DNA of 64,000 nt. It comes from Pyxicephalus adspersus. Lineage: Eukaryota; Chordata; Amphibia; Anura; Pyxicephalidae. The DNA is taken from NCBI RefSeq assembly GCF_032062135.1, contig NC_092866.1:25156624-25220623 (forward strand), written 5' to 3'. Each line of letters begins with the position of its first letter. The stretch's first letter is position 1. Positions 57,101 to 64,000 of this stretch are shown in pieces. Below the pieces are notes generated by a model. The model made no database searches, had not been told where the DNA came from, and saw nothing but the letters and a program-made list of their open reading frames with translations. The position numbers and the translations under genes are program-made.

Positions 57101-58262
57101 TACTCAGCAGGACAGCTCAAAGCCCTTGATATAGACCAAAGTATTTTGCAGGTCATTCTTTTTTGTATGGTGGCCTGCCTATAACTCATTATCCACTATA
57201 ATAGTACTTGACAGCTTTCATGAATAAACCGAAGGACCCACTTTAAAGTCAACATATTAACAGGATATGAGTATTGATTGATGCTTCCTTACTAGTCCCT
57301 TGGTAAACTGGACTCTGGAACACTAGTACTTACAAATTAAGAACACTTTAGTTCAAAGTGTCCCTGTACAATGCCATATTGTAACTTTCTAGACCTGTTA
57401 AAAGTTGCATCACACCATATACTGTCACAATTAGTGAAAAAGGTGCTTAATTAACTAAATATCTGCGCATATTCTATAATTTCAGCAATACACAAAATTC
57501 ACTAAAATAATGATTATTAAATGTAGTTTAAGTACCATGGTTAAGTCAGTGATACCATATCTTGTTACAAATTGTACTTATTACGCAAATTAAATAAAAC
57601 ATTTGAAATGTTTTTTTCTTTTGCAACTACACAAGGTACGTTAGAGGTGTGCTTTGTTCAAGCCATAAGAACCCTTGAAGACAGTGTTTATAAGTAAGTA
57701 GACATTTACTTTTGACAGGGAACTGGTAGTTTTTTTTAGTGCTGTCATTTGTCTTTTGGGCTCAGCTCCTGTGGTCTATGTAGTATTAATACGTCCTTGT
57801 CACCTGTTATATCATTTCAGCCAACCTGACAGCTTAAAACTCCTAACAGCTCTCTTCACGAAGACTTGTCTTTAAGCTTTTAGCACCTACAAATAATTGA
57901 TATTGTCACAAACTCTGCAGCCGAGGCTTAGTTTTTCTCTTTCTTTTGCTGAATCTAGACCTTAAAAGCATTATCAAATATATTTGACATATCTTAACCT
58001 TACCTCTAGGGACTGGAAAGTATTTTAAGGTTTTATTCTTAGTTTATTTTATAAATAATGAATTAGATTTTGTCTAGTATATGGGATTTTGCAGTGGAAG
58101 GCTAGTGTCTTTAGACTGGCGATATCAAATCACAGCAGTTGTTTTGTTATTATTTTTGCTATTTTATTTCCCTATACTCTGTACTTTTTAATTTACATTT
58201 TTCTGTCCAAATATTCATTGTCTCAAATCTGTAGGCTTGGCTAATTTAAAAATCACATCTTT
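57101..58262. other. Unique DNA, part possibly conserved
   Basis: 57690-57960 is non-repetitive with balanced words (GTAGTATTAATACGTCC, CTCTGCAGCCGAGGCTTAG) and could be a conserved element. The rest is A+T-rich. Confidence 0.35.
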
Positions 58263-58570
58263 GGGGTTGATTTACCAAAGGAAAACAGAATGTTAAGTTA
58301 ACATATTTAAGTGTATCTAAAGCCTCTACATTAGAGCAAAAGTGTAATATACTGCAGCTCATTAGTCCTTAGGTATGGTGGTTGTATTTGTTTTTAGTTA
58401 TACACATGCAATTATTCCATTGTGTATAATTCACTTGTTTTCTCACTTCATTTGCAAAGAATATCTAGTAATTATGTTCCATGCTACAAAAACATGATTT
58501 TTACTCACACATGATTGGATAATTGGAGTCAGCACAGCTTCCATTATTACCTACATTTCCAGTAGGTTAA
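58263..58570. repeat. Palindromic repeat, family G, diverged copy
   Basis: It opens GGGGTTGATTTACCAAAGG and contains ACATGATTGGATAATTGGAG, also seen at 47361 (ACATGATTGGATATTTAAAG). The right end is unclear. Confidence 0.55.
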
Positions 58571-59844
58571 AATTGCCTTAGGGACAATTATATGTTCTCA
58601 TATATGATAGAGGATGAGGGCAGGTTAAGGTCCTAAATGTACAGTAGTCACTGTAAGGCCCTGAGTTGAGTGCCAGTGCTCACCAGATGCCAATCCCCAA
58701 ATCTAACTTTTCACCAAGCACATACTCAGCTTTGGAAGGGTAGTTATGCTTCCCAGTTCAATTTGGCCCCCAGGATTTCTGTGTGCAAAGGATAGTAATT
58801 GGGGAAAGTCTGACGGAGGACCAGGAGCCCACAAGAGCAGGACAGCAGAACAAGAAGTTACACAGTCTAGGATCAGTAACCAGGTGATATACAGATAATG
58901 CAGTACAGGGGACTCTAGAATAAGCAAGTCCAGGGAAACACAGGCAAAGGGTATACAAGGTAGTCAGTCCACCAATCAAGGTATTCAAGAATAAAGACAA
59001 AGCAGACCTGGGATCACAGGCAAATGTCGATCCGGGCAGCAAATATTAACATGGTCATCAACAGATAATCCAACAGATAGTTACACAACTAGCAGGTCAG
59101 CCAGGCTAAAGGGCCAACTAGGGTCTGGGTGCTGAGAAGTTATAAATAAGTGGTAGCCGATGGCAAGGTAGAATCATACACAGAAACTAATCACTGGCTG
59201 CAGCACATACTCTGAAATCCCCTTTAGCTACACCCAGACCCAATGTATGTGCTGGGGATGCTAAGACAAGCACATTCACAGCTAAATGAAAACTGGGGAT
59301 GCTGCAGGAGAGCTAAAAGAGAGGGCAGAGAGCTAATTGCTTGATCTCCTTTGTTGCTACATGTTTGGAGGAAAAACATGGCACATTGAACTGCTGTGGC
59401 TTATGACACAGGATCACCAGCTAAATGATAGTCACCTAACAGCCACATCTAAAAGTGACAGTAGGTTCTTTGATATGTAATGCAAAGAATGTACATAACG
59501 ATATGTAATGTTGTCCAGCAGCAAACTACAGCAGATTTTGGCATATCAACATCAAGCAAATGCAAATCAACAAAGTCTGATGAAATGAATGGATGTAAAG
59601 GTGGTATATTTGGGTAAGGCAGTCAAAAGGGATCTGTAAACATTACCTGAAGTGGACCAGCATCCTGCTTCCCAGAGGCAAGATATATCTCTAGTCACCT
59701 ATGTAATCACCTCTGCAAGATTGGGCATGAGTGGTAAGACTTTTCTGCCTAATACGCCTACCAATCAATGCCAGTTACTAATATTAAAGACAGTGTGGAA
59801 TACATGAGATAATGGTATCTGAAATTCTATCAGTAGCTCAGTAA
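58571..59844. other. Unclassified G+C-richer interspersed sequence
   Basis: 58640-59460 is rich in CAGG/ACAG words on the plus strand (AGGACCAGGAGCCCACAAGAGC, AAGCAAGTCCAGGGAAACAC). Sequence of this kind often belongs to retroelement internal regions. It precedes the Gypsy pol fossil in the same direction and may be a decayed 5' part of it. No domain is legible. The minus frames at 58703-59042 (up to 94 codons) show no motif. Confidence 0.35.
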
Positions 59845-60890
59845 CAGGAGATAAAAGAGCTTCCACAGCAAAACAAAGATGTGTTTTTAGACTTGCCAAG
59901 GTGTTTTAGTATGATTAAATATGATAATGTCAAAGGTCTGATGCTATAGGGTAATAAATAAGTCCAAAAATAAGTAGTGTAGCCCCAATATTTTAGGTCT
60001 TTAAACCCAATAATTACTGGGGATTTGAAAAGATTTCCAGAAACTGAACATACCAATTGTTTAGGGTGACTGAGCTTATTGAATATTTAGATCTGTTAAG
60101 ATATGTAACCATCGTTGAACTCAATAAGGTATATTGGCAGATTCCTTTGTCCTTTGAGGAGGCATAAGAGAAAACATTTTCTATGGGAGGCCTTTTCCAG
60201 TATGTCATTTGAGTTTCAGTGTGCTCCAACCAGGTTTTAGAAGATGATGGATGATATACTTAGGCCCGATCAGCAATTAGCTTCTGCTTATCTAGATGAT
60301 GTGCTGAAGATTAGCATTGATTTTTAAAGTATTCACCATCAGGTATTGGCTGTGTTCAATTTAATCTGTAAGTCGGGGTTAATTGTGAACACAAAGAAAT
60401 GACCTGTAGGCCTGGAGAAAGTGCATTACTGTGGTCACACCACAGGTCAAAGGGCAATAAAATCCCAAGTTCCGAAAAGGTGGGTAATAAAGGACTAGTC
60501 TCAACATTACAAGAAAACAGGTCAGGACCTTTCAGGACACTGGGGGATACTATTTGTGATTCATTCTAAATGTTCATATTATAGCAGTACACATCAAAAC
60601 GGGCAGGTGAGGTTTTCATACTGAGTGTTCTTAGAGCCCCTGATTTTCAGTTAATGCTAAACATCCAGACTATGCTTTTATAGTGAAAGCCTAGAGAGTC
60701 ACCATGAATAGCCACAAAGGACATCCAGTGGTCTATCTGAGCAGAAAACTCATGCTGATATTATAGTACTCTAGATTAGAAGTGGCTAAAGAATAAATAG
60801 CCACCAGAACCTTTACAATATTAACTGGTAGGCCAACATTTCTGACCCATTATGGACCATTGTGCTGCTAACATGGCTCAAAGAGAGATA
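59845..60890 (+). pseudogene. Decayed Ty3/Gypsy-type pol fragment (reverse transcriptase to RNase H)
   Basis: Plus-strand readings, split over frames, show landmarks of Ty3/Gypsy pol in the right order. There is a KDVFLDLP-type pre-RT segment (~59875-59900) and an APIF-x-VFKPNNYW segment (~59980-60020). VTELIEYL comes next (~60065-60090), then YWQIPLSF (~60130-60155) and FSMGGLFQY (~60178-60204). KMMDDILRP follows (~60242-60270), then AYLDDVL with the catalytic DD pair (~60285-60306). Further on is a GHPVVYLSRKL RNase H block (~60720-60755). Stops and frameshifts are frequent, so it is non-functional. No LTR is recognised. It is broken off at 60890, where the next element inserted. Confidence 0.85.
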
Positions 60891-60892
60891 TA

Positions 60893-61563
60893 CCGTATTT
60901 TTAAAACCATAAGACACATTTTTCCCCCCAAAAGTGGGGGTAAAATGGGGGTGCGTCTTATGGCCCGAATATCCACCTGCGCAGGGTCAGCAGGCGGTTG
61001 CAGTTCCATCTAGCTTGGCATCCCCCTGCAGCATGGTCCCCTCCGTTCTGCAACCTCCCCTGCCCGGATTACAAAAAACATAAAGATGCCCACCCCCACC
61101 TTATCCTATCGATCGCAGAGCCCTGCCTTCCCCCTCCATGTGTTTATCAGCAGCTCATGTCTATAGGGTTGCTGGGGATGTGTTTCTGTGTGAGAAGGCT
61201 CCGTGTAACAGTGGGGAGTGGGGAGGGAGCCAGAGAGAGCAGGAGGAGGGCAGTGCTGGTTAGCAGTTTTTTTCCTGTGCAGCACATCATTCTCCTATGA
61301 CAGGTGAGCTGTAGCTTTCCTGTCACTATAGTCTTGTAGTGGAATATCTGTGCTATGTGCGATGTGCAATGTGCAATGTGCTATGTGGTATGTGCAATGT
61401 GTCCGTGCAATGTGTAACCTCTCTCTCGTTAAATATTATTGTGCTAAATTTTATTAAATATTTCTTTATACAATTTGGTTCAGAATATTTTTTTCTTGTT
61501 TTCCTCCTCTAAATCCTGGGTGCGCCTTATGGTCAGGTGTGTCTTATGGTCCTAAAAATATGG
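60893..61563 (+). mobile_element. TA-flanked MITE, family H, inserted into the Gypsy fossil
   Basis: The ends CCGTATTTTTAAAACCATAA and TTATGGTCCTAAAAATATGG are inverted repeats bounded by TA on both sides (60891-60892, 61564-61565), which fits a Tc1/mariner- or pogo-type target. The subterminal word GTGCGTCTTATGG recurs (60950, 61519 as GTGCGCCTTATGG, 61539 as GTGTGTCTTATGG). The interior is G+C-rich and carries a degenerate (GTGCAATG)n array at ~61350-61412. The 100-codon frame at 60998-61300 shows no transposase motif. Confidence 0.85.
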
Positions 61564-61565
61564 TA

Positions 61566-61809
61566 ATAGTCAACCATTTTTTCCCACCACTGCAAAAAAC
61601 TCCTCATAGAGGTTAGAATGGAACAATTAAAATAAATGATATTGTTATACTTTGATTTCTAGCATTGAAGAATATTCCCTAAGAGTCAAGGTTAAAGATG
61701 GGCCACAGAGGCAATGCTAAAAATTCTCATTTGTATCTGTTCTACACAAGGCTGAACTTTATATGTGCATTGTAATATTTTGTTTTGTGAGTATGTTACA
61801 CTGCTCAAT
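61566..61809. other. Spacer, possibly further retroelement debris
   Basis: Lies between the family H MITE and the Penelope-like fragment. It could hold the displaced remainder of the Gypsy fossil or the upstream part of the Penelope element. Nothing legible. Confidence 0.35.
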
Positions 61810-62285
61810 CTGTTCATATAGGCAGATCCTAGAGATAAAAAGACCAATTTTCCATTCTCTGCCAGAAGTAGTTGCTATGAGTGCCACAATTGTAATATCG
61901 GTAATTCATTAATCTGTGGCGCATCATTGTATCATCATCTGCATATGGATATAAAATATCGCATCAGGGGCTACTGCAATTGTAACACTGATCATTGTGT
62001 GTATATGTCCCTGTTTATTGGAAAAATAAATAATTCCTTTGAAAAAGAGGTTCCAGAAACACCACAGTGATATTAGAATAGCGACCAACCTTAAAAAACA
62101 GGGTAAGGAGTTGGATCCCAAAAAGGCAGTTGCACCACATTTTGCACAGCATGACCAATAAATTCATGATTTTAGGGCTTCAGTTATAGGATATATTATT
62201 AGACCCCATAGAGGCAGGGAGTGGAATAACTTTATACACAACGACACACAGGGGCCCTCAATACTGCCTTTTCCTGCACAGTTTT
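61810..62285 (+). pseudogene. Decayed Penelope-like retroelement, GIY-YIG endonuclease end
   Basis: On the plus strand one frame from 61882 reads CHNCN, then a HHLHMDIKYRI stretch, NCNT and CVYMSLFIGK, the Cys-rich linker and the start of a GIY-YIG nuclease as found at the C-terminus of Penelope-like elements. A frameshift near 62035 leads to RFQKHHSDIR and, after VAPHFAQHD and one stop, to a GYIIRPHRG block that corresponds to the conserved R-R-G-G-D region near the protein end. The frame closes at a TAG near 62286. It is truncated at the 5' side: the RT domain of this element is not seen. Confidence 0.8.
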
Positions 62286-63582
62286 AGGTTAGGGATAATT
62301 TAATCTTCCCTGACCAACCCTTTCCATGTACCCTGTTCTTTGAGGGGATGGACATGATTATCTGTTCATTTTGTTGCATTTACCTATTATTTACAAGGTA
62401 CATAGTGATAATGATTTGTGTACTTTGCTGCATTTTCTCATTGCATTTATTCATTGTGCGTATATACATGTGTAGCGATCCACATGCATTGTGTTTTGCT
62501 TCTTTGTAGCAAATTTGTAGAAACCAAACTGTGGAGTTTAATATCCAAATAAAAGTGCAACTCCAGTTGATTTTACTCTATTTCTTTAAGCAACCAAGTA
62601 AAACCTGGAAGTGTTTCAATTTTGTAGTTTAGTATTTTACATTGTTTACTTTTTAAAAACTTGTATTATAAATTATTTTTTTCCAAGTTATAGTGTTTAG
62701 TTATTAGTTGATATCATGATTCTATTCTTTTACCAAACTTTACTTGTAAAGAACATTTAAGTTGAATTAACTGATTGCAAGATGTGTTCTGTTAATTACT
62801 TTACTTTATTAAATGTCATGTACATACACTGTGTGATTATAATGCCTATGGAGTGTCCGGGGTATATAGAATATATGTACAGTGAATGTGGTATATGCAC
62901 ACTATAAAGTGTATATACAGCATGTGTAGTATAGGTTGGTATGCAAAGTATATTTAAAATTATATTTACTTTGTGTGGTATATATCAGCGTATACTGGCA
63001 AGTGCAGGTCCCACAGGGGTTGTTTGATCCACACAAAAGAAAGACACACACAAACCAGATATGATGACAGATTTTTTTTTTAGAATATGCAATGTCTAAT
63101 TAACAAAGGTCAGCTCATCACAGGAGGTCAGATTCTGACAAGGGTACCACATAGTTGTAATAGCTTTCACCAGAGATGTCAGCCTGGGAAAGTAGTTTCC
63201 AGGGTGACAAATAATCAGAGCAAGAGTGGTTCAGGGGCCCATTTACAGTAGTGAATTTTAATTTGTCCTGCTGTATATTTTATTAATTTTATAGGATTTT
63301 TTTGTCTTTTAAAATCATTATGATTCATTATTGTAGAAGATGAACTTGCTTTAAGGTGCAATAAAATGCAGCAAGCAGATGTTTTGTAAAAACAAAAAAA
63401 AAAAAAAATACACTACAAAAAATGTGTGGATGTCGACTGTTCTTACAGTGGTATAGCTAAAAAATGGAATATATCACAAAGTTTGTTTGCTATACAGAAT
63501 ATACTATTGTAATCAACTATAAACCTACAGGAAAGTATGCTATTTTATAGCTCAGCAAGAACCATGGTAGGATCTCCTAAAG
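62286..63582. other. A+T-rich DNA, probable retroelement 3' UTR then unique sequence
   Basis: 62286-62560 may be the 3' UTR of the Penelope-like copy. 62820-62990 is a degenerate array of GTATAT(G/A)CA-type words (GGTATATGCACAC, GTGTATATACAGC, GGTATATATCAGC). A poly-A run lies at ~63392-63408. No gene. Confidence 0.4.
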
Positions 63583-64000
63583 CAGGCATGGCCAAAGTCC
63601 GGCCCGGGGGCCAATTGCGGCCCTTGTTCAGATTTCCACCAGCCCGCAGCCTCTGTCGTAAAATCAATAATATGCGGCCCGCCAGCATTGTTGAATACAG
63701 TATAAAAAACACGCGTACAAAAAAGCTATTTTATTTTGTTTTGCAAAATCGGACCTTGCAATTATCGGACCGCTACTTGGCAGGCATAATCGGCAGGACA
63801 GGAGTCCTCATGTGTCCCCTATGTCATTATAGTGGGCATTTGCTGTGCGGGACCAGCACGGACCACGCCCACTTTGATTTCAAGAACGTGCTCTGAAAGG
63901 AGCTCGCACTGATACCGGACTCCGTGCACAGGGAATCCCTCAAGTCACCCTGGTGGGCGTGTGCTGTGCAGGACTCACGCAGACCACGCCCACACTAACC
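63583..64000 (+). mobile_element. Probable hAT-type element, left part, cut by window end
   Basis: It begins CAGGCATGGCCAAAGTCCGG, a CAGGC-type hAT terminus. GGCCCGGGGGCCAATTGCGG and ATGCGGCCCGCCAG follow. The G+C and CpG content is the highest in the window, suggesting a younger insertion. Inside, a ~42 bp unit recurs 120 bp apart: GTGGGCATTTGCTGTGCGGG at 63832 and GTGGGCGTGTGCTGTGCAGG at 63952, both ending ACCACGCCCAC. The 119-codon frame (63537-63896) starts outside the element and has no transposase motif. The right end lies beyond the window. Confidence 0.7.

Noticed and set aside
58703..59042. 94-codon minus frame as a secreted protein
   Set aside because: A leader-like hydrophobic start exists, but the overlapping frame, lack of domains and repeat-like sequence make it unconvincing.
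61350..61412. GTGCAATG array as a separate satellite
   Set aside because: It is a short degenerate array internal to the family H element, so it is described there.

Overview
This 64 kb window looks like gene-poor vertebrate nuclear DNA, most probably from a frog (anuran amphibian). It is A+T-rich and CpG-poor. Its repeat content is a mix of Tc1, hAT, TTAA-flanked and foldback DNA elements, an L1-like LINE, a tRNA-headed SINE, a Ty3/Gypsy fossil and a Penelope-like fossil, a mix typical of frog genomes. The species assignment is inference. I found no intact protein-coding gene, no rRNA, no functional tRNA, no CRISPR array and no bacterial-style operon. Almost all reading frames of 60-170 codons look like chance openings or lie inside repeats.

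Layout. 0-13 kb is mostly unique A+T-rich sequence, with the first copy of a ~200 bp palindromic element (650-847), a LINE 3' end (about 4.4 kb), a TTA-flanked MITE (8696-9027) and a hAT-type MITE (11429-12102). 13.4-19.1 kb holds a 544 bp foldback palindrome, two copies of a TA-flanked MITE, a (TA)n tract, a 117 bp x3 tandem array and one stretch with exon-like features (15179-15303). 21.4-25.9 kb holds two decayed Tc1 transposons on opposite strands. The first is split by a 433 bp element with TTAA on both sides, so the order of insertion can be read. 29.6 kb carries a tRNA-derived SINE. 34-41 kb is dense in MITEs, including three copies of the palindromic element within 5.2 kb. 42.8-43.9 kb is a long repeat-free stretch rich in homeodomain-type TAATTA/ATTA cores and is the best candidate regulatory (conserved non-coding) block. 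44.7-45.3 kb is an L1-like LINE 3' end. 47.8-52.8 kb holds two more hAT MITEs, one with a perfect 8 bp target duplication. 55.6-57.2 kb has an unexplained low-stop minus-strand frame. 59.8-62.3 kb is a pile-up of a Ty3/Gypsy pol fossil, a TA-flanked 671 bp MITE and a Penelope-like GIY-YIG fossil. The window ends inside a hAT-type element.

No genes here can be seen to work together. The plausible functional content is cis-regulatory (42.8-43.9 kb and several weaker blocks), plus two short candidate exons that need homology or RNA evidence. Repeat boundaries come from visual alignment of copies within the window and are approximate unless a target-site duplication is stated.
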